From Amphibalanus amphitrite (taxonomy: Eukaryota > Arthropoda > Thecostraca > Balanomorpha > Balanidae), in the NCBI RefSeq assembly GCF_019059575.1, contig NW_024881601.1, positions 310,001 through 374,000 on the forward strand: DNA of 64,000 nucleotides, written 5' to 3'. The notes beneath the pieces are model-generated. The model did no database searches. It was not told the origin of the DNA and was given only the letters and a program-made list of their open reading frames with translations. This document shows, in pieces, positions 1 to 21,196 of this stretch. Within the stretch, counting starts at the first letter, position 1. Each line of letters opens with the position of its first letter. The translations under genes were made by a program, and so were the position numbers.

Positions 1-2911
1 GCCGCAAACTATCCCTACCTGACTGGGTAGACTGTGCCGCAGGACACGATGCTGTAAAATACGAACCATTATCTTTGTTTGTTTGCTGCCAGGATTACCG
101 ATAGCCGTGGCTTGATTCCAGCTTATCGATCAATGTACCAACGCTCCTAGTCATCTGCCCAGCGCTCATAGTCATGCCATAGTGCACGCTCTTCTCCATT
201 TGATCAAAGACAACTGCACACGGCTAATTTCGTACCGTTCTCCTTCCACTAGCTATCCTCTTCAATCCCTAGCAAACAAACAGACCGCTTTCCTGGCTCT
301 TGACTCTCAAAGCGACTTATTGGGAATCCAGCTAATTGCGGCGGCTTCAAACGCTGGCCCCAGCGGCGTCCCCGCTCGGCCGGTCCATTGTGATGTGAAG
401 AGTCGGGCCGACTGAATACCGCATCAAAAGGACGTCCTTTTGTGGCATCGGCCGTGGCCGCGTGCCGAGCTCGAGTGCTGTGGATCTTCTGAGACCGCTG
501 AGGTGGGGCTAATCAGGACGGGGCAGAAGAGGCTACCGCCGCTCTGGAGGGGCAGGATGGTCGGTACTGCACTGCCGCCGGGCGTGGTCGCTGGGACATC
601 TGCAGTGATAGATAACCATATGTCTATTGTCTGCATCATTGTCTGGTGTCACTTTTGATGTTCTTAATGATAAGAAGTCTTTTCTTGACACAAACTTACA
701 TGAAGATGTGAAAACGTTAGATGTCTTCCATTAGATGTTAGATGTAAGATGTCTTGTCTTTACGAATATGGTGGCGTCTGTTTTGGCTTTGGAAGAAAAA
801 TCACTAGCTACTGGTACCGAATTCCATTCCACCTGAACGAGCAGACCCTTTTCGGTGAGCGTATGTCTGCAAACACTGGCTTCCGAAACACCATCAGTCA
901 TCATATCGGTAGCGAAAAACGGGCATCATTAGCCGCGGCAAAGTAAGTATGCTCACCATCATTAAGCTAAATAGGGTGGTGTATGCATAATGCATGCTAT
1001 TATTAGGGATGGTGTTGATGAGTTTCAAAGTAATTAGTTTTCAATCCTAGTTGGCAGACCTCAATCAGGATATGAGCTGCACGGAAGCACCGCCAATTAA
1101 AAGCTGCGCCTCTTCACCGTATTTTAGCTACCAGCGCGGCGGCACGAAACTGTTCTTTTCATGGAGAGCCCTGTAATGCGGAGCGGTCCGAGCGTATCCT
1201 GGTGCTTAATTGTGTCTGTTTGGTGCTGGGAGTCGCCCCACAAAATGAGCACCAATCACTCGCGATCTGCGCGCCACACATAAAGCCATGACGTGGCCGA
1301 AACAGGAATCAGTGCGGATCGCGTGGGGTCGCGTGGACTTTGACGCGACCGACGCCAACAATTAAAATGGTCATTACAACATTTCGCAAGTCACTGACGC
1401 GTGAGCCGCCGATTTCCATTTGAATAATTTCGGCGACTGCAGTAAAATTGATGGCTGTGCTACGCGTGGCTGTGAGATTGTGTGAAATCGTCATTGAGGA
1501 GCGCGACGCGACCGGCACGCGGTCGCCGCCGGCGGGGGACCACTGTCGTCGACAATGCCGACGCGCCGTGCGACGGCCGGCGACAATGGCGACGCACCGC
1601 GCGCGCGGTGCGTCCGCTCAATTTAATCTACTTGAACGGGGCGACAGTGCGCGCTGTCGGGGCCGCTAAGCTGATTTGGTCACCTGCTGCTGGCGTCAAA
1701 GGGTTGCCGAGAGCGAAAAACGAAAGGGGAGCAACGTGAAATGCGGAATTAAATTACCCGAAAACCACGCCGACAGCGTGGCAAAGCGCGTCAAAAAATG
1801 GCCGCTTTTGATGTGAATAACGGCGGTGACGGAATATTAAACGGAATCACATATCGAGATGTGATTCTGTGATTTGGGAGACTTTGACATGGCAGCTGCT
1901 AACCACAGTGTTTGGTTGCTGTGAAAGGGTGAAATGATGTGTCGTTATTGGTTCGTCACAAAGGTTTGAAGGGTGTTTAACACTAATGTTATCAGCGAAA
2001 TATGTCATTGAATTACAAAATGTGATAGACGATTCGCTTTCATTCAGTCTTGTGAAATTGCCGTGATGCTCGATTGAGTACATAGAATGACGCAATGCTC
2101 GTAACAGATATTGCTGATGATGATAAAATATTATTTAGCTACACCTAAAAAGCATCATAGGCACACTACATGTGCACACTACTGAGCACCAGAGATTTCA
2201 ACGAAAGCAAAAAGGCTGAACACAACTTGTGACGAATAACCGAAAATCCAGGAGGCATTGAATCCGTTGTGGCGGCATTTTCTACTTCATTTTATTAAAT
2301 GCTACATAAATAATAGTCGTATGCTATAAGACATATTCCGCTTTGCCAGTCCAATCCTTTCTTGCCCCTGAATGATACCTACGCAATATGCATGCAGTGC
2401 CCTTGTGAACTTCAGATCTCGTAACATTCTTGGTTCTTTGGAAGAATACAATGCTGGGTGGATACAGAGCATGATACGTTTGGCCATTGAATTTTGGTTA
2501 TCTTATTTTTCATCAATTATTTCTCCTAGTGCATTTATGCGCGCACAAGAACGGCTATTCATTATGTAAAACCTAATTCAACATTTTCGATGCGTCATAG
2601 TCCATTTCAAGATGTCTGCCATCTGATCTAATTCCGTCAAATGGGCCTATTTCGAGCGCCTTTGGTCTTCCGCCGGCGTTCCATATGCGGCATTGTTGCC
2701 GTCGGCTCGCCGCGTCTGATTAACAGGCCGTCCCCAGTGGGCAGAGATGCACCTTGCGCGCACCGCCCGCGGCCCCATCGGCCGTCCCGCAGCGTCAACA
2801 AAGGCCGGCCCGCCCGGCAGCTTCTCCAAACAATTTAGACACGCAGCGAATTGTCTGCCGGCGTGCCGTCTATGTGCTCTTTGCCTGTAATTAACTCTCG
2901 CGTTATTATCT

Positions 2912-2919
2912 ATGCAAAT
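2912..2919 (+). promoter_or_regulatory. Octamer motif ATGCAAAT
   Basis: Exact match to the POU-family octamer. It is one of three exact copies in the first 8.1 kb (also 3561-3568 and 8069-8076), all on the same strand. Function is inferred from the motif only. Confidence 0.25.
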
Positions 2920-3560
2920 GAACGGGGCCGAACGTTCAGCGCGGTCAAAAATCGGCAGCCGCCGGCGGTACACGAGATGAAATGGTAATGACGAACCGTC
3001 CGCGGCCGGCCGGCCGGCGGCAGCCCGCGGGCGGGGTGGATGTGAACTGCAGAGGACGAACAGGTGGGTGAACTCAGATCTGACGCTCCGAGATGTGAGT
3101 GAAACGTAGCGAGGATGGGAGGCTCACGAATAAGGTGCCGGGGTGTGGAATAAAGCCGATTATTTTGTTATTGCTATTTATTCATTTATGTTTTGTGTCT
3201 TTTGACCTTGGCTGATTTGAACGAACAACTTAAACATTAATGAAATAAGTTTATCATCTGCATTTAAAATAAAAACTTAATACAGTAGCTTTCTGTGTTA
3301 GCTTTTTTGGTTGCAATTTTTCAACATTATTGTTTCCAAATCAGGCCGGTTGCGAATTCTGGATATTTGCCCCATTGCTCGTGCACCTAACGTTCCCCTT
3401 TCTTGTTTAACGTTCACGGAGACCACGGCGGCGTCCGTCTGTCCCGGTCTGTCCCTGCCGTGTCGTGTGGCGTCCACCGGCCCCAGCACACCTGGTTAGG
3501 TCGCCACGGGTCACCTGCCCCGTGACGGTCGAACAGGTGGACCCCTTCAGCCGACGGCGA

Positions 3561-3568
3561 ATGCAAAT
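3561..3568 (+). promoter_or_regulatory. Octamer motif ATGCAAAT
   Basis: Second exact octamer copy, 649 bp from the first. No gene is visible nearby, so a distal regulatory role is only a possibility. Confidence 0.25.
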
Positions 3569-6250
3569 ATCGTTCAGTTCACAGGCTGAATTACCGAGCG
3601 CGCGGGTGTAATTAGTCCTGTTCTCCCTCCCCCAGACAGGAGCCTCCCCCTCCCCCCTCCCGCTGCCGGGAAGGTACAGCAGGGTGCTCCCCTGGGGGAG
3701 TGGAAATCAATTTGTGGTGCTCGGTGCGATGTAAGCGCCGGTTCCTGGTATATATCATCCGACGTCTGATGAGGATTAATGGATCTCTTTCTGAAAGGAA
3801 TACGCTGCAGTCCGCTCCGGGAAACCACGAAATGGGGAGAAGAAAGTTGGAATGTCGCTTCCTGCTCTGACAGCCGCGCATAATTGGGGACTGTCAAGAT
3901 CATTTCAGATGACAGTTTGATCTTGTTTGGTCGGTGTACATTACACGTACTATTCTTGTGATTATTATCCACGTATAGAAGCGTTACACTGATGCAGGCC
4001 TGATTTGATTCTGGTCGGACTAGCACGAGCGAATACTTTATCTCCGTCAATCGACGCTGGGAGTTCGCGGGGGTGGCAATAGGACATGGACACCATTGGT
4101 TACAAGCGCCTGATCAGTGGAGGGAGGCCGGGGGGGGGGGAGCAGCGATGCGCAGTGACTATAAATCCCGACGGTTATTACAGCTCATTACATGGGTGCG
4201 ACTGCCACCGTTAAAGGGGTGCACGTGGACTGGACATTACTCAGGCGAGTCTCTGCACCTCTGTGGTCCGGGGACGACGGCGGGGGACGGGACGCCCGTG
4301 TTACTATAAGTGTCCCACCCCTCCCTGTTCCCCTGGGCCACGTAGTCACACCTGGAGGCTACCTGCCGCCGCGCCTCTGACCGGTAATTACACGCGCGCG
4401 GTGGTAATTGGTGTGTTAACGAGGTGCACACAGAGCGCTCCTGTGAGCAGATCCCACTAATTTGGCCCGCTCGTCCCCCGGGCCCACTCACCGGCCGTTC
4501 GGCGATCGCGTGAATCGGCCAGGAGCCGCCGCGGCGCGTCACATACGGCGCCACGGGCGGCCGGAGCGCCGCGGGACACCGCAAATATTGGCGGATAAAC
4601 GCCTCATTTGTACAGTTTTCCTGTCAAAGGGGTGCAATAATTTGCACGTAATTGGGTCACGTGCAACGATTAGATATAAACACATATTATGGTGTCGAAA
4701 AGTTAGCCAAGTAGCTTGCTACAGCCATGAATAACAATCGCTTGTTCAGTATAAAATGTGATCGGGATGACTTTCGTTTTCTATTTAGCCAAAGGATTTG
4801 AGCTGGGTACACGGGGCGGACAATGGCGTGGACAGAGGGGTGCGCAGAGCGAACGGGGAGAGCCGGCGAGATGGGCACTCCGGAATTCCATCGATCACTA
4901 TTAATCAGAGCAGGCTGCTTCCGCCTCTCCACAGTGAATGCGGCTGAAGAGCCGACAGAGTACGACGACGTTACGCAGCAGAAAAACGACATAAAACATC
5001 GCGAAGCCGCACGTGTCAACACGCTGGCGACAGGGGGTCGCCCGAGGGCCATTGTGGGGTGCGTCGGCTCCGGAGGTGACGACTCATCGGGGCTCGGCGA
5101 CTCATCTGATGGATAGCCCGGTGACCCGTGCCGACTCGAGCGCCCAGCGATTTGTCCCTCACTAATGCTGACGGATCGGTCACGGTGTTTTGAAAGGCCA
5201 CGTGACCAGTGCGTTAGCAGTCGCCGTTGCAGCGGAAACGAAATTAGCATTCGTGGGTGCCACAGCTCGAAGCTTACTACAGAAAACATAAGATACATTT
5301 TTCTACGTAATTCTGAAGCTTTTTCGAACAACAAACGAATTTCGTGCATTATATAAAATAGACGCTAATTGGGTGCGGTTCTCCCCTTCTATGTCCCACC
5401 ACCTTTTTCGACGTCAAGAGAAAAATTAGAACGGAAAATTAGAAGCATCATGATTAAGTGAAACTAGTTGGATATTAAACAGCCTCTTGTGAAATCTTAG
5501 AAGAGTGCCTGCATCGTTTACAAGGGCTTCTTAAGTGGCTCATTATTTTGCGCCCCGCTGTAAAAATGTCGCATTTGTCACGTTTCCAGACACTCGTAAT
5601 CTCATCGGTAGAAAAACACCCACTTCTCGCGCCGATAGCAACTGAGGGCTTGTTTTAATATTACACGTATTTACGGAGAAGATTGTTTTAATTGGCACGG
5701 AGCAATGGAGCTTTGATATTTAATCGAATCGACATATATCTGTTGCATGTGTCGGCCGGGTTCAATTAGCAATTCAACCGACGACGCAGATCCACCAGCG
5801 AGGGGTCTCGGGCTGGTATCGAACAATGGCTCGTCTTCCGACTTACGGCACTAAACCCGAGCGTATTGCGAATCCTCGACCCTTATAAGAGCTCTCTCAG
5901 TGAATGCATAATTAGCATCGGGGAGACAGCCACAGTTGACAGGGCCACTTAGCCATGTGCTCGAAATTAGCCCTCTTCAGAGCCGGCGCTCGCTCGGTCC
6001 AACTGGCAGAGAGCTGATAGTGAATGTGGAGAAAACAATGGACCGGAGGATTTGAAACACAGCCCCAGAGCGCACGGAACCGACTGGAAAACAATGAGCC
6101 TGAGGATGAACTCCTTTAGCCAGAGTTCGGGTGAAGAAGGGCCACTGTCAGCTTCCTGATACCCACTGCCAGCAATGGGAGTAAAATGGTGCGCGCATAC
6201 GGCTTAATTTGACGGAAAGTGCCCCGGAACATTAGTCATGGTCATACCTA

Positions 6251-6417
6251 CAGAGGCGGATCCAGCTCAGAGTTTTTTTTTTGGGGGGGGGGGGGCAAAC
6301 CATAACAATTTATCGATTCTTTCCATGCATCGTCCATAGGCGTAATATTAAAATTATGCCGTTTGGGGGGGGGGGCAAATGCCCATTTTGCCCCCCCCCC
6401 CCCTGGATCCGCCACTG
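6251..6417. mobile_element. hAT-type MITE with poly-G interior
   Basis: A 167-bp non-autonomous element. Its ends are inverted repeats containing GGCGGATCCAG on the left and CTGGATCCGCC on the right. It is flanked by a perfect 8-bp direct repeat CATACCTA (6243-6250 and 6418-6425), which is the target duplication size of hAT transposons. The interior has three long G or C runs. It has no coding capacity, so it must have been moved by a transposase encoded elsewhere. Confidence 0.85.
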
Positions 6418-7369
6418 CATACCTATGTTGGGTATGTCATAACTACAGGCAATTCACTTTGACTGTGGACCTTAGGTCCTTCATCTCCATTTGAATGAAC
6501 GATTGGTAACTGGCCTCCGCAGACGTCAAGCACCAACGTCCTCATTATTTTCCTTGTTTTCGAACTTTCAAAATCTATTTAAAAAACAAGCATATAGATC
6601 ACGGTAGCCATTTTCTCTCTTCACAAACCAAGCACCAGGCAAGTCCCAATTTCCAGGACCATTTGATATGAACACTGCTAAATGCGGTCGGTGTTTTGTT
6701 TAAGCGGACCTGACACGTCCGACCGGGCCCATAACTCAGACGTCGTTTATGAAGACAAACTGTGTGAGCTATGACTGGAGAAGGCAGCGGGGAAAGGCAA
6801 TTATCTTTATGGCGGCGCCGCGAGCCCGCGCACAGAGTAACCCCGAGGTGCGACGCCCGGCGCGCAACAAAGGCCGAATCGGCCGGCCTAAGTGCCGCCC
6901 CGGGACGCCTCAATGGCCGCAAAGCCGGCCAGAATTGGCGAACGACACGACGAACACCACGTATATTGTGTTTGTCAGAGACGGTGCTGGCAACTCGTAA
7001 ATACCCCACAAAACGAGCGGTGCGCGTTAAATGCCCGACGGCAAATAAACACAAGTCTATGTTTCCAAAACACTTCAAATTGTTGTGCATTTTAGATGGA
7101 CTGAATTAACTAGATGGACGGTTTATTGGCATGTTCATTGTACTGGATTGCCATCTGGGGATCCGGAACAAAAGGGTAGTTTGATAAGTTATTTATCTGT
7201 AAATATGATGGTTTTATTTTGCCTACTGTTGCCTAGAAAACATGCAGCGCGTCGAAGCGATTGCTCGCCAGCTACACTGCCTTCCCTCTCCTCGCTCATT
7301 ATTGGCGTTCAATCTGCCACCACCCTGCCCAACATCCCACCAGCAGCCGCGGTAAATCAGTGCCTCCGA

Positions 7370-7432
7370 TGACGTCATCTCCGGCCGGCCGTAAATCACG
7401 GCGGCCGGCCGACAGGTCAATGAGTGACGTCA
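7370..7432. promoter_or_regulatory. Pair of CRE palindromes TGACGTCA
   Basis: Perfect TGACGTCA sites at 7370-7377 and 7425-7432, 55 bp start to start, the second followed at once by a TTAGTCAC half-site. CRE/AP-1-type bZIP factors bind such sites. The nearest recognised gene is the kinase gene ending near 9.3 kb on the other strand, so any link is speculative. Confidence 0.35.
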
Positions 7433-8068
7433 TTAGTCACCGGCCGGGTGACGGAGCATGACGCGGGAGGGGCGCGTGCATGGCTCATCGCGTGGTCATA
7501 CACACAGTGGGGGGACACCGGGTGAGCGGGCAGGGGGGGGGGGGGCATGGAAGCGTCGTCACACCTGCAAAGAGGCTGCCAGGGATCAGCATGAACGGCG
7601 TTTTGGTGTGTTTAAGCCAGTGAGCTCACCTCCTATGACGAGCACGATTAAATGACAGTGTTTGATATCCGGTGATTAGATAGGCAAGTAAGAAGTGCTC
7701 GTCCACCACAAGAAAATCATTCTGATTCGTGTTGCAGCCTACCGCTAGCCGTCAACAGCAAACAGCTATGAATTGTGACTAAAATAAGGGTACCTAAATT
7801 GAAGAAAGTTTCACCAGCTGCACCACCATTCCTGGAAAACATTCATCGTAGTCATTGACGGAAACTACCAAAGCTCGTTCCGCGAGTATTCAGAGAGCTT
7901 TCGAAAAACCGCGACTCACCCCCACAAATCATTGGTACAAAGATCTGCCCATGACTGTCAGTCTGAGCACAATTATACGCGCTCTGACGCTGATCCTATG
8001 TATAAGGGTCGGCTGTATTCATATCTGTAACACAGAAAACCATGGCCATACGTATAGGCCGGGATAGA

Positions 8069-8076
8069 ATGCAAAT
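8069..8076 (+). promoter_or_regulatory. Octamer motif ATGCAAAT
   Basis: Third exact octamer copy, about 100 bp upstream of the (AG)n tract. Confidence 0.25.
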
Positions 8077-8174
8077 GATTTGACGCTATTGACTGAGGCA
8101 GAAGCGGTGGCTAAATTAAAACCGAGGGGCGGGGAGGCCAATTGTTTCGTTGAATGAGACAGTGAGGGGGCCGC

Positions 8175-8318
<144 letters not shown>

Positions 8319-9314
8319 CAGCACACGAATACATATATTTTTACCCTCTACCCTGCATTCTTAGTCGCAAAAACTTTATGAAAACCTAGCCAATGAAGCA
8401 GGTACGCACCTGAAAGTTCCACTCAATCGGCTGTGATTTACGTTTCCGCGTTGGCGGCAGTGCGGTGCCAGTTTGGTCCGTCCAGCGGCCGGCGGCCCTT
8501 TACCGCTCTGTGGGGGTCCAATGGCGTGTCGGCGGCTCCGTGGCCGCTGCGAAATGTGCTCACGGCAGCGCTCCGGGACCCCCGCTGGTCAACTGATAGA
8601 CCTGCCGGGACGGTATATCAGCCGCCGCTCCAGCAACGGACATTGATATTGTGAGGGGGCGGACAGCTACTTCAGACCAGCCGTATATGTCGCTACGAGG
8701 AGTGGTGATTTATAACTGAAGGGAGCTGTGCCATGGCGGGATTTACAACACCAACAGTGTCTTCATATCAATTTTCCGCACTGCTTAACTTTCTCATAAG
8801 CTTTTAGAAAAATAGTCGAAGTTTTATTCACCTTGAAGAAGTCATTGAACAAAACAATCAGACACAACCCGTCAATAGGGGCGTCAAATAAGTAAACACG
8901 TTGTCATGACAACAAAGGCTTGTTACACGGAGCACACGCCCTGCACACGCCTGGGTGCTCGACTGAATCACTAAACATCACATATTTAACGAATAATTAT
9001 CACAGCAAACGCACAGAGAACAAAGTGGCAACAATAACGTACAGCACAGGGAGCAGGGGACGCGGCGTTCTGCACCGATGCTAAGCGATGCACTCATCAT
9101 ACCGCGGAGCACGACATTCGAGAATGCACTCTGACACTCCTTACTAACATTTTTTTTACCATACCTGGCACACATACGAGTACACGAACAACGACAGTCT
9201 AGCACAACACACCCAGCTAGACATACTGCGCACTAGTCCTCAGCTCAGGGAAGACCCGTGCCAGGCATGTACCGGCACCTCTTCCCCATCACTCTCTCCC
9301 GACCATCAGCGGCG
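8319..9314. other. Gene-free DNA downstream of the kinase gene
   Basis: No gene recognised. It lies 3' of the last recognised exon of the minus-strand kinase gene and may contain its 3' UTR. If the GTAAGT at 9419-9424 (minus) is used as a donor, further 3' exons could lie here, but I cannot identify one. Confidence 0.45.
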
Positions 9315-17970
<8,656 letters not shown>

Positions 17971-18071
17971 TCAGTTGTGGGCAGATCACTCTGCTCGCAG
18001 CCAAGCGCCCTTGGAAAGATAATAAGTTGTTCGCACTTCGATTGTGATGATATTATAAGCAGAGAAAGCAA

Positions 18072-18619
18072 AATATGAAATGAATATAAATCGTACTTCG
18101 TAATTTAATAAAATGCCTCAAATCCCTTGGGGTCGTATCAAAAGATGGGGATTGTCTTACCGTGAGGTTTTGCTTCTCGCTTCATGTTATGCTTAAAAAT
18201 GCCTTGCAAAATGTTTGACAACAACGATATAACAGTTTAAGCAAGAACGTGCTATTTCAACAATATAATTATTGACACCAATTCAATATTGAATGCAAAA
18301 CAATATTTTGGATTAGATTTACAGCGCCATCCTGCTGTGTGTCGTTATCGTCTTCTTCGAGACATACCTGGCTGACACGTGAAAGCATTCATCAGCGTCT
18401 TCGGCTCCGCGAATTTATGAACTCTTGGGTTCGGTAGGCCGTAGGTTTGCAACCACTGTGATTAGTCTCAAACAAGTGTATTAATCCGCATTTTCTAAAG
18501 CATAGATGTCTGCAATTGTTTCACGCTCTTTATTATTTTTTTTTTATAGATACGTTACGAGGTAGGCGTCAATTTCTCAACTGCGCGTCGAAAGATCCTA
18601 AATCTTGACAAAAACCAAT
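18072..18619. other. AT-rich DNA without gene
   Basis: Upstream of the first recognised kinase exon. The promoter and any 5' exon of that gene should lie in this direction, but I cannot place them. Confidence 0.5.
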
Positions 18620-18632
18620 ACATAATATTTCG

Positions 18633-18890
18633 TTGTTGTAGGCGAGCAATGGCATCTTTGAGCATCATCATAAGTAGAAAAGTATGTATAAATAACCTTA
18701 TGCTCATTCTTTGCACTTTTTTGTTGAAATTGAATAATTAAACAAAATCATTGATATATTTCGGCTTGCGCCATCTTCAGAATCTCTGAAGATGGCGCAA
18801 GCCGAAATATATCAATGATTTTGTTTAATTATTCAATTTCAACAAAAAAGTGCAAAGAATGAGCATAAGGTTATTTATACATACTTTTCC
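18633..18890 (+). mobile_element. Short palindromic Penelope/hammerhead-like insertion A
   Basis: A 258-bp insertion flanked by a perfect 13-bp direct repeat ACATAATATTTCG (18620-18632 and 18891-18903). It has a 44-bp unique head (18633-18676) and then two perfect 105-bp inverted arms (18677-18781 and 18785-18889) with a 3-nt loop. The right arm contains a hammerhead-like core. Long variable target duplications and hammerhead motifs in terminal repeats are known for Penelope-like elements. No reverse transcriptase is present, so it would be a non-autonomous or truncated copy. It has the same architecture as the insertion at 35503-35837. Confidence 0.7.
18786..18813 (+). ncRNA. Hammerhead-ribozyme-like core A
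   Basis: Reads CTGAAGA (matches CUGANGA), one extra T, stem GGC-GCAA-GCC with a GNRA loop, GAAA, then TATATC, which can form a minimal stem III ending in the UH cleavage site. The extra nucleotide before stem II departs from the canonical fold, and a stem I partner is not obvious. The mirror copy lies on the minus strand of the left arm. Confidence 0.45.
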
Positions 18891-18903
18891 ACATAATATT
18901 TCG

Positions 18904-19530
18904 ATCGTCCCCAGCAATCAAAGACGAGCGATGCACATAAACATTTATTACAATCCATATCCAATGCATACAAAACAACGAGAGCACGGTAACACAGCTT
19001 CCTCATACAAAGCACAGACTTCTGGAATATGGAAGATAACCTAGAAATACAGGCCAGAGATGTCGGATAAAGAATTGCCAAATGTGCGATATAAATCGCC
19101 ACAGACTATTGAAACTGTGAAATGAAACTGTGACTTCAGCATAAAGCAAGTAATCTTTCAGCCCCAGATACCCACAATATCACCTGCAAAAGTTACACAA
19201 TTAGTTATCAGCAAAATTAATCGCATCGCCAACGGGCACTTCGCTTCTCCTCACATTCCACAACAAATCCTGATGACTGGCGACCACGTGTGAAACTATA
19301 CGTTATCACAAAATTGCTATGAGATAGACATATTTTCACAACAAAATCACAGAGTTCACAGCCAAACACGATCACATTCCACAACTCTACGCGATATTCA
19401 GACCCAGCAGAGTACCTACTTAACCCCGTCCCTCAGGGACGACAAGGGTCCATCTGACCAGATAAGTAAAGAATACTGCCGTCCAAACGAAAACAACCGC
19501 GAGAGCCATTTTTTTACCTACAAATTAAGG
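18904..19530. other. No gene seen
   Basis: AT-rich DNA with only short open frames. No terminal repeats noticed. Confidence 0.5.
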
Positions 19531-19536
19531 GCATCA

Positions 19537-20411
19537 ATGGATTCATTAGATCAAGTTATGTTCCAATTTTCTAGAATGGCAAGTGGCCCTGTCCGATTGA
19601 GTGAAGAGCGTTCAGCGGTGTTTTCTGACCTCGTCCAGGCCTCGTTCGTGCAGTGTGAGCAGGCATATACGTTCACTTCCTTGAGACAAGGCGACATTGT
19701 CAAACCATCAGAGGTTCACACCATCATCAGCAACACAATAGCCGTGTTTACATAGGATTCCCTTAATCTGAATAATTCAAGATGAAGGTGCTGTCTGCTT
19801 ATCGTGCAGATGACAAGAGGAGATATGTTCAAAAACTCACGTATAGGAGAAAGTGCTTTCCTGACCCACACGAGGTGAACGAGCGATGTTGGAAGCAAGA
19901 TGTGAATTTGTGGCCTCACCTTGAATGGCCAAACATCTATCATTATTTTGTTCATACCGCCAGTTTACACACAAATGAAGAGATTGGTGCATACGTGTCA
20001 CTTGAAGCCTTCAACTATGTCAAGTCTGGACATGTCAAAAAGGTGGAAGTGTATGTTTCAAATGAAGACGTGGTTTTCATCAGTGGAACAGTCATGCCCA
20101 GCCAGCGTCTGTAAAAAAAACAAGCCCTACCTTCCTGGACCGTGATTGAAAAATCTACTGGTGTCATCACTTGCGGGCATTGCACATGCATGGCTGGAGC
20201 TGGAGAGGCCTGCAATCACGCAGCAGCAGTGCTTTTGCTGATCGAGATGGTGTTCAGGAACAAGAGAGGAACTGAAGCAGACGATGCCTGCACCAGTGTT
20301 CTGTGTCAGTGGAAGAAGGCCTCTCACAAAGTCGAGTTTCCGGGCTCGGGTGGGGGAAATGGGCGTTTACCCTCACCCAAAGACATGAGTGGAGGTGCAC
20401 CAATACATTGA
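19537..20411 (+). pseudogene. SWIM zinc-finger / YqaJ-type TE protein fragment
   Basis: Broken coding sequence in three blocks, with stops at 19753 and 20112 and frame changes. The block 20142-20411 contains GVITCGHCTCMAGAGEACNH, a SWIM zinc finger (C-x-C-xn-C-x-H). It is followed by a segment ending in SVLCQWKKASHKV, the arrangement seen in SWIM/YqaJ-nuclease proteins that are repetitive in arthropod and cnidarian genomes. The nuclease part is not recognisable here. Possibly the same family as the fragment at 51666. Confidence 0.6.
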
Positions 20412-21018
20412 CCCGTGACCAACACTAATGTCTGCGAGCGCAAGCGGACGGAGAAAAAACTGAAAAAGGCATCCCCAATGTGGTTGATGTGGCACCAGAT
20501 TCAGTGCTGGGCATCACAATGAAAAAAGCAAAAAAGCGTGGCAAAGCTGCCTCAACCACCCTGTCACCTGCGGACTGGCTTAACTAACGACTGCAGCAAA
20601 CATCACGAGGAACTCACAAACACGCTGACCAGCACTTGCACTGAGGAGAGGTTGGCGCTGTCTTGGAGGAGGAGACAAGACATCAGAGTTCTTCTGTTGT
20701 GTGAAAGCAACAAAGGAGAGGGGGACTCACAGCATCAAAGGTCCATGAGGCTATCAATGGCTTGAGATGGGACGAGACTGCAAAAAAATCTTCTTTCAAG
20801 TGAAGAGGATCTCGTCACATACCAAACATCCAATATGGACTAGTCAACGAAAGAAAGGCAATAGAATCTCTGGAAACCTACCCGCAGACATGTCACAGCA
20901 ACTACAAAGTGAGAAAAGCTGGTCTGTACGTGCATAGTGTGTGTGTTGTTGGACTTTTGGGTGGGCGCTACAGCACAGGTAGGCTATCAATAGCAAATCG
21001 CAAATTGACCTCTTAAGC
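20412..21018. other. No gene seen; decayed continuation possible
   Basis: Downstream of the SWIM fragment. It may be decayed coding sequence of the same element, but no motif is identifiable. Confidence 0.4.
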
Positions 21019-21196
21019 CTGAAACAGACTCTTTCCGCAGTCAGGAAATCGCATGCGAGAGCCTATTCAAATACATGGAAGTAAGCTCGCATCAATCGCA
21101 CGCACCTCCCGCAAGCGATTAATGCGAGAAGAATTACAATGTATTTGAATAGGCTCTCGTATGCGATTTCCTGAACGCGGAAAGAGTCTGTTTCAG
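21019..21196. repeat. 178-bp hairpin repeat (MITE-like)
   Basis: Left arm 21019-21075 and right arm 21139-21196 are inverted copies with a few mismatches. The ~63-bp spacer itself contains inverted AATCGC/GCGATT and CTCGCAT/ATGCGAG pairs. It looks like a foldback or MITE. I did not find a clear target duplication. Confidence 0.75.

Larger units (their letters stand above)
1..6242. other. Gene-free flank
   Basis: I see no convincing gene here. All open frames are short, unlike any family I recognise and mostly antisense pairs of each other. GC-rich blocks (about 1300-1740, 2640-3060, 3400-4600) alternate with AT-rich DNA. There are no terminal repeats and no transposase-like motifs. It may be intergenic or regulatory DNA of a neighbouring gene outside the window; that is inference. 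Confidence 0.6.

Noticed and set aside
1309-1739. Overlapping GC-rich open frames
   Set aside because: Both strands are open because stops are rare at this base composition; no family resemblance.
2641-2973. A 108-codon minus-strand frame
   Set aside because: Arg/Ala-rich low-complexity product in a GC-rich block with no motif or splice context.
18677-18889. Perfect palindrome as an assembly artefact
   Set aside because: The 13-bp target duplications lie outside the palindrome, and a second element has the same layout; an artefact would not create these. Read-level proof is still lacking.
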